From NCBI GenBank assembly GCA_036186865.1, contig AP025049.1, forward strand, positions 32,451,635 through 32,515,634: 64,000 nucleotides of DNA. Reading direction: 5' to 3'. The stretch's first letter is position 1; each line of letters opens with the position of its first letter. A program made the translations under genes and the position numbers. Below the pieces are notes generated by a model. It saw only the letters and a program-made list of their open reading frames with translations, was not told the origin of the DNA and did no database searches. Below are positions 11,520-22,259 of the stretch, in pieces. The stretch comes from Eustoma russellianum (lineage: Eukaryota; Streptophyta; Magnoliopsida; Gentianales; Gentianaceae).

Positions 11520-12722
11520 TTATGAGCCACCAATTCCTAGGTTGACTAGGTTCACCCTCATCTTGTTCAAATGTTTCATTAGTATGAACATTGTCAATAC
11601 AATTGGATCATCTTGTAAGTTAGTTGTATTATCTTCCAATTGTAAAATCTCTTCATTCATTTCATCTAAGGGTTCATGCATGTCTTGTTCAGGGGGAGTT
11701 GGTTCTAGATGATCAAGTACAGGCTCAAGTAATACATCATCATCAAACATATTTTCAACATTATTTTCTTGTTTATGTTGAGTTTTATCACTAACTTCAA
11801 AGCATGCATTTTCATTGAATTTCACATGTATAGATTCAATTATTTTTCTAGATGCGAGATTGTAACACCTATATGCTCTTGAATTAGTTGAATAAACAAC
11901 AAATATGCATTCAATAGATTTTTGTTCAAACTTATCTAGATTATCCTTAGTGTTTAACACAAAACACTTACAACCAAAAACTCGAATATAATCTACCTTA
12001 GGTTCTCTATTTTTTAATAATTCATAAGGTGTTTTATTTAATTTCTTTCTTATAGAAAGTCTATTTATTATATAACATGCACAACTTACAACTTCAACCC
12101 ATAAATATCTTGGTAATTTATTTTCACATAACATTGTTCTAGCAACTTGTTGAATTGTTCTATTTTTATGTTCAATAGCTCCATTTAGTTGTGGTGTTCT
12201 AGGTGGTGAGAATTGATGTTTTATTCCATGTAATTCACAAAACTTGATTACATCTTTGTTTTTAAATTATCCACCTCTATCACTTCTAATTCTTTTAACA
12301 TTTTCTTTGTAAATATTTTCGAGTTGCTTGATAAGAGTTTCGATTGCTAATGGAGTATCGTCTTTGTGTGTTAACAACAATGTCCATGTGTAGCGTGAGT
12401 AATCATCTACTATGACACACACATAGTAGTGTCCACCTAGACTTCTTGTCCTACTTGGACCAAATAAATCTAAGTGAAGCAATTCTAGTACATGACTAGT
12501 ACTCACTTCATGTTTTGGTTTTAATGTTTCTTTAATATGTTTTCCTTTAATACATGTTTCACACATTTGAAAATCATCTAAGTCTAACTTAGGCATGCCT
12601 CTAATTAAATTCTTCTTAGATAACTTTTCAATAGTTGAAATTCCTGTATGGCCTAGTCGTCTATGCCATAAGTTTACATCTAAGTCATGTGATATTAAAC
12701 ATTTAACCTTAGCATCTAACAT
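11520..12722 (-). pseudogene. Copia B integrase
   Basis: Integrase remnant. The zinc-binding HHCC domain is visible (LWHRRLGH, then MCETCIKGKH) at 12660-12540. The catalytic core follows with the two aspartates (VIVDDYSRYTW and RIRSDRGG) around 12405 and 12275. A stop follows RSDRGG at 12267. The third acidic residue is in the next segment (NGAIEHKNRT, about 12170). The C-terminal part 12134-11520 (TPYELLKNREP, FGCKCFVLN, YRCYNLASRKIIES) is open. Downstream acidic linker sequence (EPTPPEQDMHEPLDEM) leads to RT. The AYRCYN segment is the point to which gag is fused in Copia C. Confidence 0.9.
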
Positions 12723-12842
12723 GTTATCTAAGGAAAGGGTATAAATGTTACCATCCCTATTTCCTTTTAATACAATTTCTACTTTTTCATTAATTGTATC
12801 ACAAGAATTAGGGAGAAAAGAAACATAATAACTGGAATCTAT

Positions 12843-13070
12843 AAGTTACGAAATGCTTAATAAATTATAAGAAAGATTTCTTACTAACAACACATTTCGA
12901 ATTTGAAATGTGTTAGGGTCCCCGATTGTTCTTTTTCCAACAACTTTCCCTTTGTTGTTGTCACTGAATGTCACCGTTCCTCCATTCTCGATATGTTCCA
13001 ACTCGGTGAATATTTTTGTGTTGCCCGTCATATGTTTTGAACATCCACTGTCTAAAAATCATTTGGTGTT
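12843..13070 (-). pseudogene. Copia B aspartic protease
   Basis: The active-site motif FLDSGCSKHMTG is at about 13055-13020 on the minus strand, followed by GKVVGKRTIGDP and NVLLVRNLSYNLLSIS at the C-terminal end, as in copia proteases. It continues beyond a stop toward the gag-pre-integrase region. The conserved D-S-G is intact, but the surrounding frame is not. Confidence 0.85.
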
Positions 13071-13142
13071 TAGCTTCTTTGACTTTGTCTCCTTGCATTC
13101 CTTGCTATTTTCCTACAATAGAGACAAAGTTTTAGGTACCCT

Positions 13143-15483
13143 TTACTTGGGTCCTTGAATGTTAGGGGCACCATCCTTGTTTAGATATCCCTTAGGTATC
13201 CAAACTTGGACGTACCTTCTAGGAACATATTTGACATTAGTTGAATATAAAGGATTAACATGTATTTGACCATTCCGTTTACAAGATGATGCATTGTCAT
13301 ACATGTTATATCTTGGTTGATAAGTACTATGTCTTGGCCGATTTTGATAAAGAGTGAAAGGCATATGATTTTGTTTCTTGAATGGCATTATGTATGTGTG
13401 TCATATGCATTTCTGTAAGTCTTATATAAAGTTTCCTATGCTTAGGTTCATAATAAGTTGGATGCATTTGCTTTTGTCTAGATACATTTGTATACATATA
13501 GGCATAATTTCTATGTGGTCTAGATGCAAAGTCTTGTCTATTTGCACGTTTATTTGTGTGTGCGTGTTGCATTTTTATCTTAGGATAAGCAGAAAAAGGA
13601 GTAGAAGAAGATGTAGCAAGCAAAGTTGATTTATTTTTGTTTCTTTATAAGGTTGTTTAGTACTTGACGAAACAAACTTAGTCTTTTTATCTACTTTGAC
13701 ATCTTCTTCTTTATATCCTAATCCAGTTTTATCGTTTTCATATTTTTGTGATGAAATCAGTGTATCTAGCATGTTGGTTCCATACTTAAATTGTTCTAAT
13801 ATTTTTTCTAAGTTTAGTTTAGAAGATTTAAGTTGAACTATATTCCTCACTAACACACTAGCACAACATATCTCTATTATCATGTCATTTATGCAGGTAT
13901 ATATAGAGTCGGGGGTCTCACTGGAAGCAGACTCTTTATCCCTTGGGATAAAGTTATTGTTTGCCTATTACTTACCCTTCCCGGACCCTAACGATAGCTT
14001 TTGCTGTCGTTGGGATATACTGGGTTCGGATGATGATGATGATGATGAAGTTGAACTATATCATTTTCACAACTTTCTAACTTAGATTTCAACATACTAT
14101 TTTTAGTTTCTACTGTTTGTTCATTTTTCCTATATGATTCCATTTTAATCTCTAAAGAATCAAGAGTATTTGTAGACTCTTGTTTAAAAGATTCTAATTG
14201 ATCGGAAAATTTTAAGTTGGACGTCTTCAACTTGTTATTTTCATCAATTAGTTTCTTCTTTTCTTTAGAGAGCCTTTTACAGTGAGCATGCATCCTTAAA
14301 ATTTTTTCATACATCTCATCAAATAACATTTCATTATCAGAATCTTCATCAGATGAAGAACTTACCTCGTTGGATACAAAGCAGACTTGAGCTTCCTCAG
14401 TGTCAGATTCTGAGTCGGACGAGTCGCTCTATGTGCTCACCTTCATTGCTCACTTGCCTTGGTCTCCTTTGCATTTGATTTTTGCGTCTCCTTATCTTGT
14501 TTGTTATTATTATTGTTGTTGGCGTTTTTCTTTGTCGGACAATCATAAGAGATGTGTCCTCTTTGACCACATTTATAACATTTTAACTCTTTATAATACC
14601 ATTTCTTGTTATTGGAGTTATTTTTCTTAGGTTGAGAAGAAGAAGATCATTGTCTATTCTTATTAGGCCGTTTAAAAAACTTTCTAAGTTTTTAGCTATT
14701 AAGTCATCGTCTAATTCATTATCACTATTACTATCATCATTATTTGTATGTGACTCAGTTGATTTGAAAGCTATAGACTTACCGGATGATTTAGATGACC
14801 CGGACTTTCGTTGGTTTAGTTTTACCTCGTATACTCTTAGTGAGCCTATCAATTCGTCCATTTTTGTGATTGACTTTGTCTCTTCGATTGCTGTTACCCT
14901 AGGATCTCATTCACCAGCAAGGCTTCGTAACACCTTTTGAACCGTCTCATTATTGGAAAATGATTTGCCTAAAGATTCAAGGGAATTGAAAATGTTAGTA
15001 ATCCTCAAATCCATATATGTTATGGATTCGTTCGGCAACATTTTGAAAGATTCAAGCTCAGACATAAGCATGTTTATTTTTGACTCTTCTACACTGCTAG
15101 TACCTTCATGCTTTATTTATAGATTTCCACATGTCGTGTGCACTTGTGCAATTCAAAACATATCCTGCTTCAGAAGTCGTTAGTCCGTTTAATAATAATT
15201 GCATTGCCTTAGCATTCATGGACGTTTTCTTTTTATCTTCGCAAGACCATTCACTTTTATATTTTTCAACTTTTTGTGTGACTCCATTAACTTGTACAGT
15301 TTTCATTGGAATGTACGGCCCATCTTCAACTATAGAACATAAATCGGTGTCTATAGCCATTAAGAATAGACTCATTCTAAGTTTCCAATGAACGAAATTA
15401 TTTCCTTTGAAAAGAGGAGGATGTTGTGTAGACATACCTTCCAATTCACCTTTATAAGAAACTATGGCCATTGTAGCCTTTAA
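13143..15483 (-). pseudogene. Copia B gag, interrupted by a SINE-like element
   Basis: The gag starts near 15471 (MAIVSYKGELEGMSTQHP) with the Sirevirus-type capsid block (WKLRMSLFLMAIDTDL, GLTTSEAGYV, SAHDMWKS). It continues through short frames: 14861-14583 (MDELIGSLRVYEVKLNQRK, then an acidic serine/asparagine stretch) and a zinc knuckle region around 14580-14520. A coiled-coil-prone segment follows at 14329-14050 (KEKKKLIDENNKLKTSN) and a further tail down to 13143. The SINE-like insert at 13844-14047 splits the coiled-coil region and adds an artificial run of six histidines. Several stops and frameshifts are present. Long coiled-coil gags are a Sirevirus feature. Confidence 0.85.
13844..14047 (+). 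mobile_element. SINE-like element copy 1, with (GAT)n tail
   Basis: A 204-bp insert flanked by a perfect 14-bp target duplication AAGTTGAACTATAT (13830-13843 and 14048-14061), as expected for LINE-driven retroposition. It runs from TCCTCACTAACACACTAGC to GATATACTGGGTTCGGATGATGATG. The middle GGTCTCACTGGAAGCAGACTC, the CCTTCCCGGACCCTA block and the GGGATATACTGGGT end before a trinucleotide tail resemble plant SINEs of the TS type, which usually end in (TTG)n. I see no clear pol III A or B box. A collinear copy lies at 29724-29924 and a 3' scrap at 20550-20600. Confidence 0.8.
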
Positions 15484-15580
15484 TTTGAGATTAGCAGGCT
15501 ACTTTGAATTGTTGTCTCTTGGCCTTGAGTTGTTCGTATGGTGTTGAATCTTACTTCTTTGAGTGGTGTAGACCTTACTG

Positions 15581-15588
15581 TGATACCA
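15581..15588 (-). other. Primer-binding site of Copia B
   Basis: Minus strand TGGTATCA two bases inside the 5' LTR matches the first eight bases of the usual tRNA-iMet primer site. The following bases (CAG) depart from it. Copia C has the same octamer (33442-33449). Confidence 0.7.
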
Positions 15589-15590
15589 AT

Positions 15591-17897
15591 TGTTGGACCG
15601 TGCACATGCAATAAACACCACTAGACGTGGGGGGTGAATAGTGGTTAGCAGAAATGACACTACTGCTCTTGATTAAAATCCCCTTTGAAATTAGAATCTG
15701 AGACTACCTCAGATTCAGAACCCGTTTTTGAAAAATTCAAAACTCCTTGTACACAACTCCAAAAATTATGAAAATTTTTAGAACTTAACTTCAATGTCTT
15801 GAAAAAACTCTGTCCAAAAATCAGATAGCGATAAGATCGTTTGCCCTTCAAAAAAATAAAAAGATTCATATGGTCAATCTTGACAGAATTGGATAGAATG
15901 TTGCTGAAATTGGAAAACGTATTTCTCTTTGAATACTTAACCAAAAAGGTTGATCTTTATGTCAAAACACTCCTTAGGATGTCTAGTTTATGTTTCCAAA
16001 AGTCCCTGACCTTAAAAAATTCTGGGTTAAAACAGAATTCAATTTTTCTCAAAATTGGTCAGATTGCAGCCAGATTGCAGCCAGATTGGAGCAGTTATCT
16101 TGCAACGACTGAAAGACTGACTTTCTCTTGCTCAAATCAAGTGATTCTTGTTGCAACTGAAAGCTAACAGTCTGAAGTATAACCACCAAAAATCACAAAT
16201 TTTGAAAGTTCTTAGCTATTTTTTCAAAACGTGAGAAGTTGTGTGAAATCTGGAGTGAAAAACAGGCAGAATGCAGAAATGTAGAAACAAGATAAGAACA
16301 CCTAGAATTTATCCTGGTTCGGTCAATGTGACCTACTCTAGTCCCAAGAAACACCTTTCCTTGGATTTCACTATGGTATGAACCAAATTACAACAAGAAC
16401 CAAGCTTGATCCTTAGGTTAAACACCAACCCTATTCAAGACTTGGATGAACACCTCTATGCAACTCTTGGTTGCAACACCGCTATCACCTATTGATGTAG
16501 CCTTTAGATTTGGCTAATCAATCTTACAAATGAGACACAAGAGGCTTGTAGCTCTACAACAAATATCACAAGAACACCTTGACTACAAAGAATGAAACAA
16601 AAATGGAGAGTAGAAGAATATAGCAAGACAAATCAACTTTTGCTTTTCAAGTGTGTTCTTCTTCTTCACCATTGCCTCCTATTTATAATGTGAAATGGCT
16701 CTTGAAGATAAGAACTCTTATATGTCACCATCTTCATCATCAATGCTTAAGTGTCTTCACACCATTGGTTGACCACATAAACACCTTGTACACTTGGCAA
16801 AATGAAGCAACGTAATTGGTCCACCTTGGAAAATCACCTTGGCCGAAATTTCCATTTCATTTTGTCTTGAAAATGTTGAAGATAATGTAATGGGATAAAA
16901 AGGCATAACAACTCCACTATTCCCTCAACTCCTTAGCAAAAGAATAGGCATGTGGGAGTTGAAAGATTCAAATAACATAATGAAATATGATGATAAATAT
17001 CTCCCAATAACATACATAAGAGGGTCTTCAAGAAAGAAATAGAATGTGACATCACAACTCGTCACATATCCCGCTACTGTCGATAACATCATCAATTAAG
17101 AGAATAAGATAAAGAATCACCAAATAATCTTCAAAATGATCATGCAAAAGCTTCATAATGAAGATAATAATATACTCAAGAGATTCCTAGAGTGAAAATA
17201 ATAAAAATACCCTCAGGGATAAAATGACAAAAATGCCCCTGGTGAGAGAAAACTCTAGAAATGACCCGGATGGTCAGAAATAGATGTAATAACACCTTTT
17301 TCATGATAAATAACATGAAAATAAGTCCTTGAAATATTTACACCACATCATGTTCCTATAAAACTCGAAATACCGATTTTGCCCTTTTTGGTAAGTTGTA
17401 GAAACTTCGAAGGCACATTAGTCACAAGACATTTATATTTATCGAAATCACATAATGAACATATATAAAACATGTAAAAATGAAAAAAATCACTTTATCA
17501 CATTTTAGAAAATTATTTCTAAAAACTCTAGACATCGATCGATCGAAGTACCTCAGCTTCAGAGATCGATGTCTCACAGTGAGTTTCAGAGTTTGTCTCT
17601 GACCTACATCGATCGATCGAAGTGAGGGTTCGATGTGTACATCGATCGATTGATGTGTCTCAGGTTTAGAGATCGATGTCTCATAGTAAGGTCTTGAATT
17701 TTCTCTACCTTATATGGATCGATCGATGTGAGGGATCGAAGTACATCGATCAATCGAAGTGCAACAACCTAAGAGATCGATGTCATTTTTCTTAACTTTT
17801 TCAAATTTTAATCACTTATAACATCATATGTGACATTTTTATGCATTCACCACTTAAAATCATGACTTTGAAAATTATCCAAACATATTTCTCAACA
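15591..17897 (-). repeat. 5' LTR of Copia B
   Basis: TGTTGGACCGTGCACATG to TTTCTCAACA. It pairs with 7113-9545 except that positions about 16826-16978 (about 155 bp) are unrelated to the corresponding part of the left LTR. Homology resumes at TGAAATATGATGATAAATATC. It contains an ATCGATCGAT array. Confidence 0.9.
17530..17786. repeat. ATCGATCGAT-rich degenerate repeat array (Copia B right LTR)
   Basis: Nearly identical to the array at 9180-9436, with point changes such as ATCGATCGATTGATG at 17641. Several palindromic cores are intact. Confidence 0.85.
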
Positions 17898-18407
17898 GCA
17901 TTTATGGATGGGATGAGGATTAGAATACGAGATGGACGAATCAAAAGCTGAGGTAAGATTACAGCAGTAATCTTGAAGGTGAGAAGGGGCTTTTCTAAGT
18001 TTAGGAGTTCTGTGGTGATTTGCAACATGAGTAGGTTGTCACTCTAAAACTGTCTGTGGGTCTGGCATTGTGTCAGGTATAGGTGGTTATTCAATATATA
18101 GATTGCCAAAATTGTGGTTGTGAGGCATAGAAGATTCTGATGATCCAGAGGATTCTTCATGAGAGATTTCAGGATTAACATATGTGAAAGACACAGGATG
18201 ATTAATGGAGTGTTGTAAACCTGTGGTTACAGAAGGTTGTTAGTGTTGAGGTTCAGATGGTAATGAATGGTTTATAGAATCAGAAGAAATATGTGTTTGA
18301 TCATCATACCAAGATTGAGGATGTGTGGTAAATGGTGCAGACGAGTAGCTTTGGGTAGGTAAGTTATGAGCTTGAGAGTCTGTGAGAGGCTAAAAAGAAA
18401 AGATGTG
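17898..18407 (-). pseudogene. Copia A linker between integrase and RT
   Basis: Low-complexity, serine/proline/histidine-type linker of pol with several stops. It ends at the Copia B insertion point. The minus-strand reading PHPIH at the 17.9-kb edge continues into KYMIFASLAPQYK on the far side (7112 leftward) once the insert and one 5-bp duplicate are removed. This is the conserved copia segment just before RT. Confidence 0.75.
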
Positions 18408-19353
18408 CTAATGAAAGATTACATCTCTGGAAATGAATACTTCCTTGGTGGCAATGTTTTGCAAAATATATCCCTTACTGCGTGATGACATGCCAAGGCA
18501 AACACTTTTGATTGCTCTGTGTGCAAACTTTTCTTTATGCAGATGTGTATCAGTAGCAAAAGATAAGCATCCAAAAACCTTCAGACGATCATATCTAGGG
18601 TGATTGTGGTGGAGGAGTTCATGAGGTGTTTTGTGGTTTAGAAGAGGAAAAGGGGTAAGATTGATTAGATAGGCTGAATATTGGACGCAGAATTCCCAAT
18701 ATTGGCTTGGCAGGTGTGATTGGAATCTTAAGGCTCTTGCAACATTCAGTAAATGTTGATGCTTTCTTTCTACCAACCCGTTTTGCTGTGGATTACAGAC
18801 GCAGCTCGTTTAATGAATGATTCCTTTGTGTGCAAATAAGGAATTCATGTTAAATTCTTGGTCATTGTCAGTTCTAATGACTTTGATGAAGGAATTAAAT
18901 TGCACAAGCACAAAATCATAAAAGCTCTCTGCAAACTTTCTTACTTTGAATTTTGACTTCATCAAGTATACCCAACAGTACCTCGTATGATCATCTACCA
19001 CAGTAAAAAAAAATAAAGTTGTTTGTACATAGTGGGATATTTGTATGGACCCCAGATGTCCATGTGAATGATGGAGAAAAGTCAAGCAGAAACATAAGAT
19101 GAATTAGGGAAGGGCATTCTTTTTTGTTTGGCAAGAGGACAGACATTACAACAATCAAAATCTACTTTAGTAACAACATCTGGCTGCTGCTTGTGTAATT
19201 CCTTCAATCCAGCTATACCCATATGGCCAAGTCTCATGTGCCATAGCATCCCTTCAGTTACAGGTGCAACTGAATGCTAAGATGTAATGAAACAAGATCT
19301 TGTTGAGGCATGATTTTGTTTGTAGCTTGCAGCTGGTACAGTCCCTCTCTTTT
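18408..19353 (-). pseudogene. Copia A integrase
   Basis: The zinc-binding region is decayed (19350-19090, many stops). The catalytic core is readable: TVVDDHTRYCWVYLM (first Asp, about 19010) and KVIRTDNDQEF (second Asp, about 18860). After a stop comes NPQQNGLVERKHQHLLNVAR with the glutamate (about 18770). The C-terminal GKGK-type part follows (TPHELLHHNHPRYDRLKVFG, SKGYILQNIATKEVFISRDV) to 18408. Family identity is certain, but the enzyme is broken between the second Asp and Glu. Confidence 0.9.
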
Positions 19354-19354
19354 T

Positions 19355-20972
19355 TCAGCTGAACCAATCATCTTCTGTCCTCTTTTCCTGGATTAGGCAC
19401 AGATGGTCATCGAAGATAATAGTAATAAGTCCATGATGAGTGAGTTTACTGAGGTATATGAGATTAAAAGTGAAGGTAGGAATATAGAACACATCATGTA
19501 AGATCAGGTCAGAATTGATCCTTACTGTGCCTATATGAGTGACATTGACTATGTGGTTATTGGAAAGATTAACAAAAATGCAAGAAGCAGGTTGATATGA
19601 TTCAAAGAGATAAAGACATGAACAAATGTGATCTGTAGCTCCAGAGTCTAAGATCCACACAGTTGAATTTTCACAAGACGTATTACCTTCACACTTACCT
19701 GAAGCCTTTGCCTGTTGTGCACTCATCACTGCATGTAGGCCACCGTTAACATTAGAATTTTCTCTTCCCTCGTTATGTCCTCTGTCTTGATGGTCCTTAA
19801 GCAAGCTAAGCAGTTGTGAATATTGTTTTTGAGTCAGACATGGGGCATTACCAGGATCTGAAGCCATTGCATTGTGTCCACCATCCTCATAGACTTCTGG
19901 TCCATCACCGTCATTCTGGTTTGGTACTTCATCCTGATACTCATAATTGTAATCTCCACTTACATAGTTTACACTATTTCTTGGCTTTATATCCTGTGGA
20001 TACCCATGTTTCTTGTAGCAACGGTCAATTGTATGCCCAAGCATATTACAATAAGTGCACACAGGTAATTTAGAGTTTGGAACACCTGACCTTGAGAAGT
20101 CCTTCATATATCCTCTATTGGCAGGTCTAGGCAACATAGCATTGTTGCTTGTTCCTATCCCCGTCCTAGCTTGAAAACCACCATATTTAGAATTGTTTTC
20201 CACATTCATGGCTACTGATGGATTGTTACTGAAATGTGGTTGATTATTAGAATATGCAAGTTTCCTTTCGAACTTAACAGCCATTGCAAAGACTGTTTCA
20301 AGATCGGGTAATGGTGTTGACAGCAACATTTGAGACTTCATGGCCTCAAATTCCACATTTAGGCCTTCCAGAAAATTAATAACAGAATCATCCTCAATGA
20401 ACTTATGCATCTGAGTAGTTAAATCACAAGTACATCTATGGCAATTGCAACTAGGTATGGACCTTAACACAAGTAATTCTTCCCACATCATTTTCAATCT
20501 GGTGTAATACTCTATGACTGAGGAGTTACCTTGTTTGGCGGCATAAAATAGCTTTTGTTGTCGTTGGGATATACTGGGTACAGATGATGATGATGATGAT
20601 ATCCGATGCATCATCCAACCACATGACACTTTGTCCTATAGGACCAATTACAGAATTCACCAGCCATGCTGCCACCATATTGTTTTCTTTGGTCCAAGCC
20701 GCATATCTTTGGGATGTTTCAGTAGGTTTCGTGATTGTACCGTCTACGAAACCAATTTTGTTCTTTGATTAGAGAGCACACTTGAAACTTCTACTCCAAC
20801 TATGGTAATTGTGATTATCAAGCAATGGTTGAACAAGAATCAAAGAAGGACTGTCACTTGGATGAATATACAAAGGATCATCAGAAGGATCCGTAGGATT
20901 ACCAGGAACAAATGCAGAGTGCGATGTGGAAGGAGAATTGTTGTTGTTCACCATAAAGGATCCAAAATTCAT
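19355..20972 (-). pseudogene. Copia A gag and protease
   Basis: The gag start is at 20972 (MNFGSFMVNN), with the copia gag N-terminal block (LVQPLLDNHNYHSWSRS) stopping at 20769. A second open stretch of 424 codons (20629-19355) has the UBN2-like capsid (SVIEYYTRLKMMWEELLVLR, VINFLEGLNVEFEAMKSQML). A CCHC zinc knuckle (CTYCNMLGHTIDRC) with HGYP follows at about 20060, and the protease active site WILDSGATDHIC at about 19650. A 51-bp SINE-like scrap at 20550-20600 is read in frame in antisense, giving five to six serines and replacing a short conserved gag stretch. The long ORF is the best preserved coding segment of the element. Confidence 0.9.
20550..20600 (+). mobile_element. 3' scrap of the SINE-like element inside Copia A gag
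   Basis: Fifty-one bases covering the last part of the SINE-like repeat (GTCGTTGGGATATACTGGGT and a (GAT)n tail). It matches copy 1 at 13997-14047 almost exactly. No target duplication is obvious, so it may be a 5'-truncated insertion or a deletion remnant. It leaves the gag frame open. Confidence 0.7.
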
Positions 20973-20979
20973 GAATCAA

Positions 20980-20991
20980 GCTCTGATACCA
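20980..20991 (-). other. Primer-binding site of Copia A
   Basis: Minus strand TGGTATCAGAGC, the standard plant tRNA-iMet primer site, two bases inside the 5' LTR that begins at 20994. Confidence 0.9.
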
Positions 20992-20993
20992 TA

Positions 20994-21423
20994 TGAATTT
21001 TATGAACGATTCGTGTAATCAATCAAAAAATCAATGTGATCACAAAATTAAGAGACACAAATGATGAACACTAACGAAGAGAATCATCATCGCTATATTT
21101 GCAAGAGGAAAAATATCAAGAAAGTTCTATGATGTAGCAGATAGGAGTTGGAATCGAATAACTGCCATGCTCCGCTTGTTACAAGCTTTAAAGGAGAAGA
21201 AAACATGCAAAAGTACTAAAATGCCCCTCGACTAATTTGGCATCTCTTCAATAAAACAAGGACATTCTTGTCATTTCCCCCTTCAAATACAAAATTTGGC
21301 GCCACAATCTTCCTTCTCCTTTTCCTTTGTTACTTCGCAGCTGATGCATTCCAACCTCCATTCATTAATCCTTTTTTCCATCCAACGGTTGTCGAGAACC
21401 TTCACTAGGATCAGAATCTTATA
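20994..21423 (-). repeat. 5' LTR of Copia A
   Basis: TGAATTTTATGAACGATTC to AATCTTATA, homologous to 5071-5498. Its outer end is mutated (TATA in place of TTCA). Confidence 0.88.
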
Positions 21424-22259
21424 CTTGGTCACTAGAATATGCGCCCAACGCTTTGAGGGTTGAGCCAATAGCTGCCATCCGAGCTTGGCCTTCATGGAAT
21501 ATTAAATACTTGAAGGTTATTGATACCCAAGCGATCCCTAGATTTAGGATGATAAATTGCAGCCCATTTAATAAAATGCATTCTACGATTATGCTCAATC
21601 TCTCCGCAGAAAAAAAACGAGGAATATGTCATCAAGTATGCCAACAAGGATAAGGACTATTTGCATAGCATAGGTTGGCATTAATGTAATGACACTTTGA
21701 AGAAGGACACATCTCGCTGTCTGGGGTAAAGTCTTGGTTTTCCATGAGATAAGACACTGTCTTAATTTGTCAAGCAAGAATACATGTGTTTTCCTCTTGT
21801 CGCAGCTTATAGTCAATGACATACCAAGGTAAGTGCCAAGATCAATGGTATCCTGAATTCAGCCTTGAGGTGATGCTTAACACAAGTGTCGGCGCGGTGT
21901 TAGCCGAAGTGAGAAATTGGGATTTCTGGATGCTAATTGTTTGCTGTGACCATTTACAAAAATCAGTCAATGTTCTTTTCATCACATGCGCTTGGCCTTC
22001 AGTAGCTTGGCCACACAAAAGTGGGTCGTCCACAAAAAACAAATGGCTAATACTCGATCCGAGCGATGAGATGTCCGATTAGGTATCCAGTAGCCATCAG
22101 TTATATTCTGATTGAATTTTTAACTCAAAACCTCCATGCATAATAAAAGTATGGTGTGAGTGGATCGCCTTGTCTCGCACCTCTGGACAGATAAAGTCTA
22201 AACAATTTCCATTCCAAATCACAGATAGTGAAGCGGAGTAGTGCTATACATGATTATAT
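21424..22259 (-). pseudogene. LINE reverse transcriptase fragment
   Basis: The 5'-most surviving part of the LINE, on the minus strand. From right to left: an RT core motif SRGARQGDPLTPYF near 22190-22150; FFVDDPLLCGQATEGQAHVM at 22042-21985, corresponding to the catalytic FADD box with A changed to V; then SWKTKTLPQTARCVLLQSV and MPTYAMQ (21740-21650). KAKLGWQLLAQPSKRWAHILVTK at 21495-21430 continues across Copia A. These are the standard plant L1 RT motifs in order. The 5' part (endonuclease, ORF1) is missing: at 22260 the LINE is replaced by a Sirevirus LTR fragment. Confidence 0.85.

Larger units (their letters stand above)
7113..17897 (-). mobile_element. Copia B: complete Sirevirus-like Ty1-copia element
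   Basis: A full-length 10.8-kb element on the minus strand with LTRs of 2.4 and 2.3 kb (TGTTGAG...GGTCCAACA), a primer site next to the right LTR and a purine tract next to the left LTR. Large size, long LTRs, a gag starting with a SIRE-type block (EGMSTQHPPLFKG) and a long coiled-coil gag are typical of the Sirevirus (Maximus/SIRE) lineage. The flanks ATATT and GCATT fit a 5-bp duplication with two changes, and removing the insert rejoins Copia A's linker in frame. All genes are broken. The LTRs are clearly diverged and differ completely in one middle segment (see findings). Confidence 0.9.
5071..21423 (-). mobile_element. Copia A: complete Ty1-copia element with Copia B nested inside
   Basis: A full-length Ty1-copia retrotransposon on the minus strand. 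It has LTRs of about 430 bp at both ends, a tRNA-iMet primer site beside the right (5') LTR and a purine tract beside the left (3') LTR. The domain order gag, protease, integrase, RT, RNase H is the copia order. Flanks CTTTG (5066-5070) and CTTGG (21424-21428) are a 5-bp target duplication with one change, and removal restores the LINE frame. The coding frame is interrupted at 7112/17898 by Copia B. Without Copia B the element is about 5.6 kb, normal for copia. Stops and frameshifts make it inactive. The HGYP-containing zinc knuckle and gag style suggest an Ivana/Ale-like lineage (inference). Confidence 0.9.

Noticed and set aside
13988..14329. Six-histidine run ending a gag frame as a metal-binding motif
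   Set aside because: It is the antisense reading of the (GAT)n tail of the inserted SINE-like element.
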